Shown: positions 1-7,341, numbered from the stretch's first letter. The stretch: DNA of 20,150 nucleotides from Clostridium sp. UBA1056 (GCA_002316385.1 DCDL01000055.1:25485-45634), one strand, 5' to 3'. Translations and numbers: made by a program. Notes: generated from the sequence alone by a model not told the origin.

Positions 1-43
1 AGAGTGCGATGGGAGTATTAGAAGCGTATAGTCATCGGATAAA
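1..43 (+). mobile_element. 3' end of a repeated structured element (copy A, cut by the window edge)
   Basis: The first 43 bases match the 3' end of the 185-bp element at 10764-10948 and the inverted copy at 20097-20150. The shared core is ATTAGA followed by TAGTCATCGGATAAA. The part before the core (AGAGTGCGAT) matches copy C rather than copy B, so A and C are closer to each other. The 5' part lies outside the window. The flank after GGATAAA (TGAACTGTTTAAG) is unrelated to the flanks of the other two copies, as expected for independent insertions. Assignment to an IS200/IS605-like right end is inference. Confidence 0.6.
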
Positions 44-99
44 TGAACTGTTTAAGTAGTAAATTAAATATTTCACAGTATTAAAAAGTTTAATAAACT

Positions 100-129
100 C
101 TCTAGGTAACTATTACTAGTTTCCTAGAG
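100..129. repeat. 7-bp inverted repeat (hairpin)
   Basis: CTCTAGG at 100-106 is the exact reverse complement of CCTAGAG at 123-129, with a 16-base loop. No T-run follows, so it is not a convincing terminator. It directly abuts the 24-bp tandem repeat that begins at 130. Confidence 0.45.
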
Positions 130-208
130 AAAATTTTAAAATGTTGTATAGGTAAAATTTTAAAATGTTGTATAGGTAAAATTTTAAAATGTTGTATAGG
201 TAAAATTT
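130..208. repeat. 24-bp tandem repeat, three full copies plus a partial one (iteron-like)
   Basis: Three exact copies of a 24-bp unit occupy 130-153, 154-177 and 178-201, followed by a partial fourth copy of about 7-8 bases. The unit begins AAAATTTTAAAA and ends TGTTGTATAGGT. The copies are identical and head to tail, and lie about 140 bp upstream of a gene whose N-terminal part resembles a phage/plasmid replisome protein. Unit size and position recall replication iterons; that function is inferred. A slippage-made satellite of no function is the alternative. Confidence 0.8.
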
Positions 209-250
209 CGAAAAGCTAGGTAATATTCACTGAAATTGCATATTTCTTAT

Positions 251-280
251 TTGAAGTAAAAGATATTTTGCTGATATAAA
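251..280 (+). promoter_or_regulatory. candidate promoter for the replisome-like/methyltransferase ORF
   Basis: TTGAAG at 251-256 and TATAAA at 275-280 are separated by 18 bases, close to the sigma-A consensus. They lie 65 bp before the ATG at 345. In such A+T-rich DNA chance matches are common, so this is only a candidate. Confidence 0.35.
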
Positions 281-344
281 AAATAAATGTGATCTTGAGT
301 AGTCAAATTATTTTTTATTGAAATAAGAATATGAGGTGGAAATT

Positions 345-1871
345 ATGAAATATACAATTATGGGTTTTAAACAAGAAAATTTATTAAAGTTTAGCTTGGG
401 CTTAGTAGATATTGCTATTCTTAGATATTTTATTGATCTTGTGGAGTCTAAAAAATTAGAGGTTAAGAAGATAGAAGGAAAGCTTTATTATTGGGTTTGC
501 TATGATGACGTAATAAGAGAATTTCCTATATTTAATATAAAGAAGTGTACAATACAAGCTAGATTTTTTAAATTAAGAGACGCAGGAATACTTACTCATA
601 AAGTTGTAAGGGATGGAGGGACATACTCCTATTTTGGCATAGGCAAAAGATATGCAGATCTTATAGAAGATATGAATTTAAAGAGTGAAGATAGTGCCGA
701 AGTAGGGGTGGAGGCAGTAATTCAAGAAAAAGAAAAGTTTAATGGGGAGAATACTGTCTTAAAAAGTATAGATGAAAAGCTACAAGGTATAGAAAAAAAC
801 TCACAGGGTGTATTAGAAGATGTAGGTGAGAATATAGATATTAGATTTTATAAGGCTATATGCAAAAACTCTTATAGTGTAGATATAAATCTACAAAGAG
901 ACGAAAAATATCTTAGGTCTTGTAGATTTAAATCCAAGACAAATAATCCCTCTACTAAATATCCTTATATAAAAAATATAAAAAATATAAAAAATATAAA
1001 AAATATAAAAAGGTGGTTTTCTTTCAGAAAACGGTTTTTGAGATTAGGAGATGGAGATATGCAAGAAAAAGTTTTGAAGATAGAAGATATTTTAGAAATA
1101 GAAAGGGAAGATGAGAGGGTTTCTGCCCTTTACAATATTTTTAATGAGAGTAGTAGATTAGCTACAAAGGCAACTCAGGTAGAATTTCTGACAACAGTAA
1201 GGCAGATTGAAAAACAACTTAGACCAGGTATGAAGATACTTGATTTAGGAGCTGGAACGGGAGAATACAGCTTATATTTTGCAAGAAAAGGATTTGATGT
1301 AACAGCCATTGAATTAGTTGAAAAACATGTTATGCAAATTAAAGAAAAAGTTGATTCTAGTATGGCGATTGAAGTGTTTCAAGGTAATGCAATGGATATA
1401 TCTATGATTAAAGATAAGGACTATGATATTGTATTATGCTTTGGTCCCTTATATCATTTAAGCAATATTGAAGATAGGATGAAGTGCATAGCAGAAGTAA
1501 AAAGAGTGTGTAAGGATGATGGCAAGATGTTCTTTGCCTTTATATCTAACGATATGGTTATTACTACAGAAACTATGCTCTATGATGCTGAATTTTTAAA
1601 GGGAGATAACTATAATCATGATACCTTCAAAGTTGTAGACTTTCCTTTTGTTTTCCATACAGTAGACCAGTGCAGAAATCTATTAAGAGATTCTAACTTA
1701 AAAATTACTTCAGAGGTTGCAGCAGATGGATTAAGTGAGCTTTTGGCAGATAAGATAAACAATATGGATGAGGAAAGTTATAAACAATGGCTTAATTATC
1801 ATTACTATTGCTGTGAAAAGCCTGAATTCTTAGGTGCAAGTAATCATCTTTTATTTATAGCAGAGAAGTGA
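345..1871 (+). CDS. replisome-type winged-helix N-terminal region fused in frame to a SAM-dependent methyltransferase
   Basis: The ATG at 345 follows GAGGTGG at 333-339. Residues about 1-110 (MKYTIMGFKQENLLKFSLGL and on) resemble the winged-helix N-terminal domain of clostridial phage/plasmid replisome or DnaD-like proteins. A polar linker follows, ending in the repeat IKNIKNIKNIKNIK (residues about 209-222). From residue 239 (MQEKVLKIEDI) onward it looks like a complete stand-alone class I methyltransferase: motif I LDLGAGTGEY near residue 300, an acidic AIEL after strand 2, and VLCFGPLYHL as motif IV. Substrate unknown. An ATG at 1059 has its own AGGAG at 1046-1050 (8-base spacing), so the methyltransferase is probably also, or only, made as a separate 270-residue protein. 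Such a fusion is not a known architecture to me and may be a recent accident: a replication-gene fragment abutting a cargo gene without an intervening stop. Confidence 0.75.
   Translation: MKYTIMGFKQENLLKFSLGLVDIAILRYFIDLVESKKLEVKKIEGKLYYWVCYDDVIREFPIFNIKKCTIQARFFKLRDAGILTHKVVRDGGTYSYFGIGKRYADLIEDMNLKSEDSAEVGVEAVIQEKEKFNGENTVLKSIDEKLQGIEKNSQGVLEDVGENIDIRFYKAICKNSYSVDINLQRDEKYLRSCRFKSKTNNPSTKYPYIKNIKNIKNIKNIKRWFSFRKRFLRLGDGDMQEKVLKIEDILEIEREDERVSALYNIFNESSRLATKATQVEFLTTVRQIEKQLRPGMKILDLGAGTGEYSLYFARKGFDVTAIELVEKHVMQIKEKVDSSMAIEVFQGNAMDISMIKDKDYDIVLCFGPLYHLSNIEDRMKCIAEVKRVCKDDGKMFFAFISNDMVITTETMLYDAEFLKGDNYNHDTFKVVDFPFVFHTVDQCRNLLRDSNLKITSEVAADGLSELLADKINNMDEESYKQWLNYHYYCCEKPEFLGASNHLLFIAEK
969..1010 (+). 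repeat. 9-bp in-frame tandem repeat encoding (IKN)n
   Basis: ATAAAAAAT is repeated four full times plus a partial copy, encoding IKNIKNIKNIKNIK. It sits at the junction between the replisome-like region and the methyltransferase. Its nine-base period keeps the frame when copy number changes by slippage. In clostridial replisome proteins such repeats are found in the linker and might act as origin iterons; that is inference here. Confidence 0.8.
1007..1039 (+). terminator. terminator-like hairpin inside the fused ORF
   Basis: GTTTTC at 1016-1021 pairs with GAAAAC at 1027-1032 around a 5-base loop. AAAAA at 1007-1011 can pair with TTTTT at 1035-1039, which also gives a T-run. It lies just upstream of the internal methyltransferase start. 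The stem is weak and A+T-rich, so it may be chance. If real, it suggests the two halves were once separate transcription units. Confidence 0.25.
1046..1061 (+). promoter_or_regulatory. internal ribosome binding site and ATG for the methyltransferase part
   Basis: AGGAG at 1046-1050 is followed after 8 bases by the in-frame ATG at 1059-1061 (residue 239 of the long protein). The protein from here begins MQEKVLKIEDILEIEREDER, which looks like a natural methyltransferase N-terminus. This decides that the methyltransferase can be translated independently of the upstream region. Confidence 0.6.
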
Positions 1872-1901
1872 TCATAAGATTAATTAGGGTTGGAGGTGTA
1901 A

Positions 1902-2423
1902 ATGATGATCAGATTAGTACAGCCAGAACTTTGGCTTGAAGAGAAATTTATTGAAATGCTTAATGCCTATAATGCCAATGAGGAAGATTTGATTAGAAGA
2001 AGGTATTCTAGGGTGAATTTTGATTTTCAAAGATATGTAGATTATCTTAAGGAGAGGGCAAAGGGAATCAATCTACAGCTAGGGCATGTAGCTTCATCAG
2101 AATGGTGGCTTTTAAATGAAAATAACGATATTTTAGGAACTGTGAGATTACGATATGAGCTTAATGAAACAAACTATGAAGAAGGTGGACATATTGGTTA
2201 TGATATATCACCTAAATACAGAAAAAAAGGGTATGGAAAGTTAATATTAAAATTAATATTGGAAAAGGCAAGAACTTTGGGATTTAAAAAAGTTTTAATA
2301 ACCTGTAACTTTGATAACATTGGTTCTAAAAATATAATTGAGCACAATGGTGGAAAGCTAGAGAATACTATAATTTCAAAAGAGTCAGGTAAAGAAGTTT
2401 TAAGATATTGGATAGAGATTTAA
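1902..2423 (+). CDS. GNAT-family N-acetyltransferase (acetyltransferase 1)
   Basis: GGAGG at 1892-1896 precedes two adjacent ATGs (1902 and 1905); either could be used. The 173-residue product carries one GNAT domain over most of its length. The acetyl-CoA pyrophosphate-binding loop is visible as R107-K-K-G-Y-G112 after strand HIGYDISPKY, and the late CNFDNIGSKNIIEHNGG segment is the usual N-x-x-S region of motif B. It resembles the predicted acetyltransferase group of COG3981. The substrate cannot be read from the sequence. It lies 30 bp behind the methyltransferase with no terminator between, so the two may share a transcript. Confidence 0.9.
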   Translation: MMIRLVQPELWLEEKFIEMLNAYNANEEDLIRRRYSRVNFDFQRYVDYLKERAKGINLQLGHVASSEWWLLNENNDILGTVRLRYELNETNYEEGGHIGYDISPKYRKKGYGKLILKLILEKARTLGFKKVLITCNFDNIGSKNIIEHNGGKLENTIISKESGKEVLRYWIEI

Positions 2424-2432
2424 AATATTAGA

Positions 2433-2496
2433 GTAATTTATTATAACATCAAGTTGGTTGCTAAAAATAACTTAATACTTAGAAAAGAGGTATGGA
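2433..2496 (+). repeat. 64-bp spacer repeat, copy 1
   Basis: This non-coding spacer upstream of the serine hydrolase aligns without gaps to 3611-3674, at roughly four-fifths identity by eye. The best block is TTAGAAAAGAGGTATGGA, containing the hydrolase ribosome site. The second copy follows an orphan methyltransferase tail, so part of the region has been duplicated or moved. Confidence 0.7.
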
Positions 2497-2499
2497 GAA

Positions 2500-3456
2500 A
2501 TGAAAAACCATAATTGGAATTTATCAACCTTAGAAAAAGAGGGAATGGATGAAGGTAAGATTAATGAATTTATAAATCTTATTGAAACAGAAGACCAACC
2601 TATACATGGTTTAGTAATTATAAAAAACGGTAATTTAGTGATGAATATAGGTTTTAATAAATATAGAAATGAAGATAAACATCCCATATACTCTTGCTCT
2701 AAGAGTATAACATCCATACTAATTGGAAAGGCAATTGAACAAGTTTTAATAAAAGATATTAATCAAAAGGTACTAGACTATTTTCCAGAAATAATGATTA
2801 ACAAGGAAAATAGAGATATAGAGAAGATGACTATAAAAAATCTTTTAACTATGTCCACAGGATTGAAGTGGTATGATAATGAAAACTATGATGAAATGTG
2901 GGAAAATGATGATCCTGTGAAGTATTTTTTTAGTAGACCCTTAGAATGTATTCCGGGAACTAAGTTTAATTATTGTAGTGGAGTAGTTCATATACTTCAG
3001 TTTATATTAGAAAAGGTTACTGGAGAGGATGTATATTCTTTTAGTAAAAGAATATTATTTAATCCCTTAGATATATCAGATATTTTATGGGAAAAAGAAA
3101 GTAATGGAATATTAGGAAGTATAGAAATAGCACCACTAGATATGGCTAAAGTGGGTTATATGTATCTAAAGAATGGTATATGGAAAGAAAAAGAAATCAT
3201 TAATGAAAAGTGGACTAAGGTTTCAACTGCTAAGCATATAGATACACCTAATAATTTAAATGAAGTAACAAATTTTGGAGCTGGATATGGATATCTATGG
3301 TGGAGAAATAATTTTGGAGGATTTCATGCTAATGGATTTGGAGGACAATATATGTTTGTGGTACCAGAATCAGATTTAGTAGTGGTATTCACAGGAGAAG
3401 CTTTTGGAGAGGATTTCTTTTTACCACAGATAGCTATGGAAAAGTATATTGTTTAA
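2500..3456 (+). CDS. serine hydrolase of the beta-lactamase / class C penicillin-binding fold
   Basis: The 318-residue product has the nucleophile motif S65-C-S-K68 (SxxK) in YSCSKSITS, a second motif Y158-C-S160 in FNYCSGVV, and a third motif H276-A-N-G with GGQ after it, in the order expected for the CubicO / class C beta-lactamase-like family. YCS replaces the more usual YxN of class C enzymes; esterases and peptidases of the family often vary here. No signal peptide is seen, so the enzyme is probably cytoplasmic, which argues against a classical secreted beta-lactamase. Likely roles are ester, amide or D-amino-acid peptide hydrolysis. The start ATG follows AGAGG with 9 bases between. No substrate can be assigned. 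Confidence 0.88.
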   Translation: MKNHNWNLSTLEKEGMDEGKINEFINLIETEDQPIHGLVIIKNGNLVMNIGFNKYRNEDKHPIYSCSKSITSILIGKAIEQVLIKDINQKVLDYFPEIMINKENRDIEKMTIKNLLTMSTGLKWYDNENYDEMWENDDPVKYFFSRPLECIPGTKFNYCSGVVHILQFILEKVTGEDVYSFSKRILFNPLDISDILWEKESNGILGSIEIAPLDMAKVGYMYLKNGIWKEKEIINEKWTKVSTAKHIDTPNNLNEVTNFGAGYGYLWWRNNFGGFHANGFGGQYMFVVPESDLVVVFTGEAFGEDFFLPQIAMEKYIV

Positions 3457-3500
3457 TATCTCTACTAGTTGTCATATGAAATATGAGCTATAGTGATATG

Positions 3501-3614
3501 AATAATATGTATGACAAGAGTTATAGACTATGGCTTAATTACCACTATTATTGTTGTGAAAAACTTGAATTCTTAGGTACAAGTAATCATCTTTTATTTG
3601 TAGCAGAGAAGTAA
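3501..3614 (+). pseudogene. orphan C-terminal tail of a second methyltransferase
   Basis: Thirty-seven codons plus TAA encode a peptide from NNMYDKSYRLWLNYHYYCC to TSNHLLFVAEK. It aligns without gaps to the last 37 residues of the methyltransferase ending at 1871 (NNMDEESYKQWLNYHYYCC to ASNHLLFIAEK), with nine differences. No start codon, ribosome site or upstream part of the enzyme is present. The number of differences shows that this tail comes from a diverged relative and is not a fresh copy of the gene at 1059-1871. Serine hydrolase and acetyltransferase 1 lie between the intact and the orphan 3' ends. Confidence 0.85.
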
Positions 3615-3674
3615 TTCATTGTAATATCAAGTTATTTTGTAGAAATAAATTAATATTTAGAAAAGAGGTATGGA
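3611..3674 (+). repeat. 64-bp spacer repeat, copy 2
   Basis: This matches 2433-2496 base for base without gaps at roughly four-fifths identity, starting at the last bases of the orphan methyltransferase tail. It ends in the same GAGGTATGGA, but here no gene starts after it; acetyltransferase 2 begins at 3701 with its own ribosome site. The repeat marks a recombination or duplication boundary. Confidence 0.7.
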
Positions 3675-3700
3675 TTTACTAATCTAAGGGGGATAAAAGG

Positions 3701-4591
3701 TTGGATTATTTAGATGAATATAAAATTTATAAGGCAAACTCAGAAGAGTGGGCAAAGTTTCATGCTATTTATAGGCAAAGTAATTTTAATGAATGGATGT
3801 CATTAAGTTTTCAAAGCGATATTGATCGTTATAAAAATGTAGATTTCTGTTACTGGGTAGAAAAAGAGGGTAAAAGAATAGGAGGAGCTGTTATCAAACT
3901 CAATATTCTTAAATGTATATTTGTTATACCGCCATTTAATAATATAAGGGAACTAATCGAGGTATTAACTTTACATGTTAATTCAATATCTGATGAAACT
4001 AAAGAGATTGTAATTCCAGATGCTGATTTAAGATTAATCGAATCTTATAAAAATTTTGGTTTTCAACTGGATAGAATTGAGAAACTTATGGTATGTGCTA
4101 CTAATGAATTTAATGTGATTTGGGAAGATCAATATAAAATAATAGCTCCCCAAATTGAGCATGTTGAAGCTATGACAAAACTTTATTTTGATACATACAG
4201 CAGTAATAAACTTCAATATATTGCATCTCAATCCTATGATTTTCAATTTTCAAGTGTCCAAGTATATTTTAAGCACATAAAAGCAATGAATGTTACTAAT
4301 GAATGGTCTACGCTGATTTTTGATACAATTACAAATCAATTTATTGGTGCATGTATAGTTGGCTTTGTTAACGGGTTACCATATATACTTGATTTTGTTG
4401 TACATCCTGAATTTCAAAAAAGAGGATTAGGAGCAAAGATGATTAAAAGAACATTGAATTTATTATTCAGAGACTTTCCTGCTATAAGGCTGAATGTTAC
4501 TGTAGGTAATGATGCGGAATCATTTTACGATAAATTAGGATTTGTTAGTTTAGCAGAAAAAGGATATATGATCAGGAAAGCTGAAATTTAG
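3701..4591 (+). CDS. two-domain GNAT acetyltransferase (acetyltransferase 2), TTG start
   Basis: The start is a TTG preceded by AAGGGGG ending at 3692, 8 bases before; no better in-frame ATG exists near it. The 296-residue product has a C-terminal GNAT domain with the CoA loop Q239-K-R-G-L-G244 after VVHPEF, and VTVGNDAESFYDKLGF as the later N/Y-containing segment. Residues 1-130 have the predicted strand-helix pattern of a degenerate GNAT domain (IGGAVIKL, IVIPDADLRLIESYKNFGF) without a recognisable CoA loop. Such double-GNAT proteins are known among aminoglycoside and peptide acetyltransferases, but the substrate here is unknown. It is followed by a 190-bp gap, so it probably ends its transcript. 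Confidence 0.87.
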   Translation: MDYLDEYKIYKANSEEWAKFHAIYRQSNFNEWMSLSFQSDIDRYKNVDFCYWVEKEGKRIGGAVIKLNILKCIFVIPPFNNIRELIEVLTLHVNSISDETKEIVIPDADLRLIESYKNFGFQLDRIEKLMVCATNEFNVIWEDQYKIIAPQIEHVEAMTKLYFDTYSSNKLQYIASQSYDFQFSSVQVYFKHIKAMNVTNEWSTLIFDTITNQFIGACIVGFVNGLPYILDFVVHPEFQKRGLGAKMIKRTLNLLFRDFPAIRLNVTVGNDAESFYDKLGFVSLAEKGYMIRKAEI

Positions 4592-4691
4592 CTGATATTG
4601 CAGTATTCAATGAAAGATTAATGTTCACCTTTTTCATATATGACGAATTATCAACAGAGTTATTAATAGGTTATGCACAGTAAAATAAATT

Positions 4692-4720
4692 ATAAACTAT
4701 ATAGATTATATGTAGTTTAT
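4692..4720. repeat. 12-bp inverted repeat in the 4592-4785 intergenic region
   Basis: ATAAACTATATA at 4692-4703 pairs with TATGTAGTTTAT at 4709-4720 (one G-T pair) around GATTA. A second dyad, AGTGTA at 4744-4749 and TACACT at 4758-4763, lies 23 bp before the ribosome site of the next gene. Both could be operator-like sites for the DUF2268 gene. The same gap holds a DnaA-box match, TTATGCACA at 4671-4679, and a one-off TTATCAACA at 4648-4656. Function is not established. Confidence 0.45.
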
Positions 4721-4785
4721 GTATAAGTTGAATAAAATCAGTCAGTGTATGGGAATGTACACTAGATATTTAAAGGGTGGATCTA

Positions 4786-5613
4786 ATGAGAGTTATAAAT
4801 ATGACTAATGATTTTAAAAAGTTTCACGAAGAAATAAGTATTATAGGAAAGTGGGAAGCCTTTTTAAAATACTACGAAAAATATAATGAGATTTTTGATT
4901 TAATGGTAAAAGGGCTTTATATGATTGAGTCTGATAAATTTAAAGGTATAGTAGATAATACTGATTTTGATATCATTTTAAAAAACTTGGAAAATATGGA
5001 TAGAAGCATAATTAAAGATATAGAATTTCTTGTTAATAAGTCTGTGAATTACTTAGGTTTTAAAAAAGATTTTGATTTATATATAGGGGTTGGGTTAGGA
5101 CATGTTGTAGGTTCAGCGTTACTAAGTGAGAACCCATTTATTTATTTTGGGTTAGAGTGTTTAAATAATTGTGATTTGAATTTTTTAGTTCCTCATGAAG
5201 TAAACCACATGGTTAGGATACAAGCTATTAAAGATATAAATTTATATAGTTTTTTAGAAAGAGTTATTACTGAAGGACTTGGAGTTATTTATCCTATAAT
5301 ATTAAATGAATTACCTATTAATAGTGATACGATAAGCAAAACTTTATCTATAATTAAAGAGCAAGTGGAACTTTTAATTGATAAAGAGAAAGAAATTAAA
5401 GAAGAGATTGTAGAGAATTTTGCTAGCAATCTTGACTATGAATTAATGAATAGATTTTTTGTGGCATCTGATATTAATGTGAATAAACCTATATTGGGTG
5501 GATATTACCTAGGTTTAAGAATAGTTGAAAAAGCAATTAGTGAAGGATATTCTATTGGCACGTTAACAAAATTACCGTCAGAAGATTTTGTTAAGTTCTG
5601 TAAAGAGCTGTAA
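4786..5613 (+). CDS. putative zinc-dependent protease, DUF2268-like
   Basis: ATG at 4786 follows AAAGGGTGG (4772-4780); an upstream in-frame GTG at 4777 lies inside that ribosome site and is less likely. The 275-residue product has the gluzincin signature H137-E-V-N-H141 in LVPHEVNHMVR and a candidate third ligand E163 in ITEGLGV, 22 residues later. The late GGYYLGLRIVEKAISEG segment resembles the C-terminal part of DUF2268 proteins, which are predicted Zn proteases. No signal peptide or membrane segment is visible, so action is likely cytoplasmic. Its natural substrate is unknown. It begins a new block of genes after a spacer with two inverted repeats. Confidence 0.75.
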   Translation: MRVINMTNDFKKFHEEISIIGKWEAFLKYYEKYNEIFDLMVKGLYMIESDKFKGIVDNTDFDIILKNLENMDRSIIKDIEFLVNKSVNYLGFKKDFDLYIGVGLGHVVGSALLSENPFIYFGLECLNNCDLNFLVPHEVNHMVRIQAIKDINLYSFLERVITEGLGVIYPIILNELPINSDTISKTLSIIKEQVELLIDKEKEIKEEIVENFASNLDYELMNRFFVASDINVNKPILGGYYLGLRIVEKAISEGYSIGTLTKLPSEDFVKFCKEL

Positions 5614-5667
5614 ATCAGTTACCGTAGCAGTAGGTATAAATATGAACAGCATAAAGGAATGATTTTA

Positions 5668-6231
5668 ATGACAAAGTTAGGATTAATAAGTGGAACAGTA
5701 AAAATTGAAGAATATAATCCAAAATGGAAAGATGAATTTTTAAAAGAAAAAGAAGTTTTAGAAAAGCAACTACAGGATTATGATGTAAATATACAGCATA
5801 TTGGTAGTACATCAATAGTAGGATGTTTGGCTAAACCAATAATTGATATAGCGATAGGAGTTGAGTCTTTAGAATATGGGGAACAACTAATTCTTGTATT
5901 ATGTAATATTGGATATATATATGATGGAGATATACCTGGAAGACACTTTTTTAAGAAGAAATATGAAGAATTAAGTACACACTATATACATGTAGAACCA
6001 GTCCATGGAGAATTATGGAATAACCATATTTTATTTCGAGATTACCTAAATAAACATCCGCAATTAATTATTGAATATTCTAATCTTAAGAAAAGTTTAG
6101 AAAAAGATTTCTCTGGAAATAGAAGTAATTATGTCATAGGAAAAAATCCGTTTATTGAAAAAGTAATTAAAACTGCCAAAAAAGAAAAAAGTAAGTCACT
6201 AATAATAAAAAATAATAATAGAAGGGATTAA
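5668..6231 (+). CDS. GrpB-family protein (UPF0157, nucleotidyltransferase-like)
   Basis: The start at 5668 is chosen over the ATG at 5659 because AAAGGA ends at 5658, leaving 9 bases to 5668 and none to 5659. The 187-residue product shows the GrpB pattern: VKIEEYNPKWKDEFLKEK at the N-terminus, then IQHIGSTSIVGCLAKPIIDI, where GS and the later D-I-x-I resemble the G-S and acidic residues of the nucleotidyltransferase fold. It continues with THYIHVEPVHGELWNNHILF and FRDYLNKHP. Family members are predicted nucleotidyltransferases without a well-defined substrate; some lie next to acetyltransferases or are fused to them. Here the stop codon directly precedes the ATG of the next GNAT gene, so the two are translationally coupled and may act together. 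Confidence 0.88.
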   Translation: MTKLGLISGTVKIEEYNPKWKDEFLKEKEVLEKQLQDYDVNIQHIGSTSIVGCLAKPIIDIAIGVESLEYGEQLILVLCNIGYIYDGDIPGRHFFKKKYEELSTHYIHVEPVHGELWNNHILFRDYLNKHPQLIIEYSNLKKSLEKDFSGNRSNYVIGKNPFIEKVIKTAKKEKSKSLIIKNNNRRD

Positions 6232-7290
6232 ATGATTAAGTTAATTAGTAAAGAATTTAAGAAAATAGCTCATTTAGTTAAATCAGAGGATGAGTTATCT
6301 GTATTTTCTGTTATATATGGTGAAAATCATGGTGAGATATATGTAAATAATACTGACAATCCAACTGCAACATTGATAAAAACTAGTGAGTGTAATTTGA
6401 TTGCAGGTAGTTCTAACGATGAAGTATTTAATTCTGAAGTGTCTTCAGAATTGGATTTCTGGGATCCATTAACTCCTGATTCAAGTGATTGGGCAGACAA
6501 GATACCAAATATTCATAGGAATCATTTTATTAGGAAATTCAAAAGAAGACATTATGTATTATCTATTGATGAGTTTGTGAACTGTAATTCAATCTTGAGA
6601 GAAGGATATGTACTAGAAAAAGTTGATATAGCTTTATTAAGACAAAATATCTTTGAAAATTCAGAAAGCGTATTGGAGTGGTCTGAGGGTTTGGGTGACG
6701 ATGAAAAGTTCAAAAAATATGGCGCAGGATATTTGATACGTAATGACAAGACAATTGTGAGTTGGTCATTGAGTGATTGTAGCTTTGAAAAGACAATTGC
6801 AATTGGAATCCATACAGATGAAAGATATAGAAAAAATGGTTTCGGGAAAATAGTTGCATCTGCAACCATTAAAGATTGTTCTACTAAGGGATACGAAAAA
6901 ATTGATTGGCTTTGTGTAGATACCAATAAAGGTTCTAGGGCAATAGCCGAAAAATTAGGATTTACTTTTAGCAGTTCTTATTATTCTTTTTGTTCGTATC
7001 CTCCAATTGAAAATTTAAAGGATTTATCTGAACCAGAGTGGCATGAATGGGGTGAATATTTGGAGGAAGCATCCAAAACTGAAGAACCTTTGATAAGGGA
7101 ATGTCTCTATTGTCATATAAAATCTAATGATGTTGAAAAAACCATTGATATTATGACAATTATGAAGCATAAGAAAATTACTATAAACTATCTAAGATTT
7201 AAAAATTATATTATAACACTTCAAACTTATGGTATGTGCTCTAATTTTACTGGAGAAGCTTGGATTAGCTTTTTAGATGAAAATATTTAG
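6232..7290 (+). CDS. GNAT acetyltransferase with N-terminal domain and extra C-terminal region (acetyltransferase 3)
   Basis: ATG directly follows the TAA of the GrpB-like gene, with AGAAGGGA as ribosome site inside that gene. The 352-residue product resembles the GNAT_acetyltran type: an N-terminal part of about 130 residues, then SWSLSDCSFEKTIAIGIHT, the CoA loop R200-K-N-G-F-G205, and WLCVDTNKGSRAIAEKLGF at about 226-244. About 90 residues beyond the usual family end (from EPEWHEWGEYLEEASKTEE) are unassigned; they look helical and contain CLYCHIK, with two cysteines too few for a zinc site alone. Coupling to the GrpB-like gene suggests a joint role, for example two different modifications of one compound; this is inference. 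Confidence 0.85.
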   Translation: MIKLISKEFKKIAHLVKSEDELSVFSVIYGENHGEIYVNNTDNPTATLIKTSECNLIAGSSNDEVFNSEVSSELDFWDPLTPDSSDWADKIPNIHRNHFIRKFKRRHYVLSIDEFVNCNSILREGYVLEKVDIALLRQNIFENSESVLEWSEGLGDDEKFKKYGAGYLIRNDKTIVSWSLSDCSFEKTIAIGIHTDERYRKNGFGKIVASATIKDCSTKGYEKIDWLCVDTNKGSRAIAEKLGFTFSSSYYSFCSYPPIENLKDLSEPEWHEWGEYLEEASKTEEPLIRECLYCHIKSNDVEKTIDIMTIMKHKKITINYLRFKNYIITLQTYGMCSNFTGEAWISFLDENI

Positions 7291-7341
7291 TGTAGTAATT
7301 AAAGAGAATATATTGGGAGTTATAAATTAAGAGTCTAATTA

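Noticed and set aside
130..208. CRISPR array
   Set aside because: The 24-bp units are directly adjacent with no spacers, so this is a tandem repeat.
2472..2717. Minus-strand frame of 81 codons across the serine hydrolase start
   Set aside because: It is antisense to the hydrolase N-terminal region and the sequence reads as low-complexity, without any family signal.
4648..4679. Chromosomal or plasmid origin with DnaA boxes
   Set aside because: One exact and one inexact box in A+T-rich DNA, without clustering or a rep gene beside them, is not enough.
6552..6926. Open frame of 124 codons on the minus strand
   Set aside because: It is antisense to the clearly coding acetyltransferase 3, has no recognised motif and no ribosome site; it is a shadow of A+T-rich codon use.
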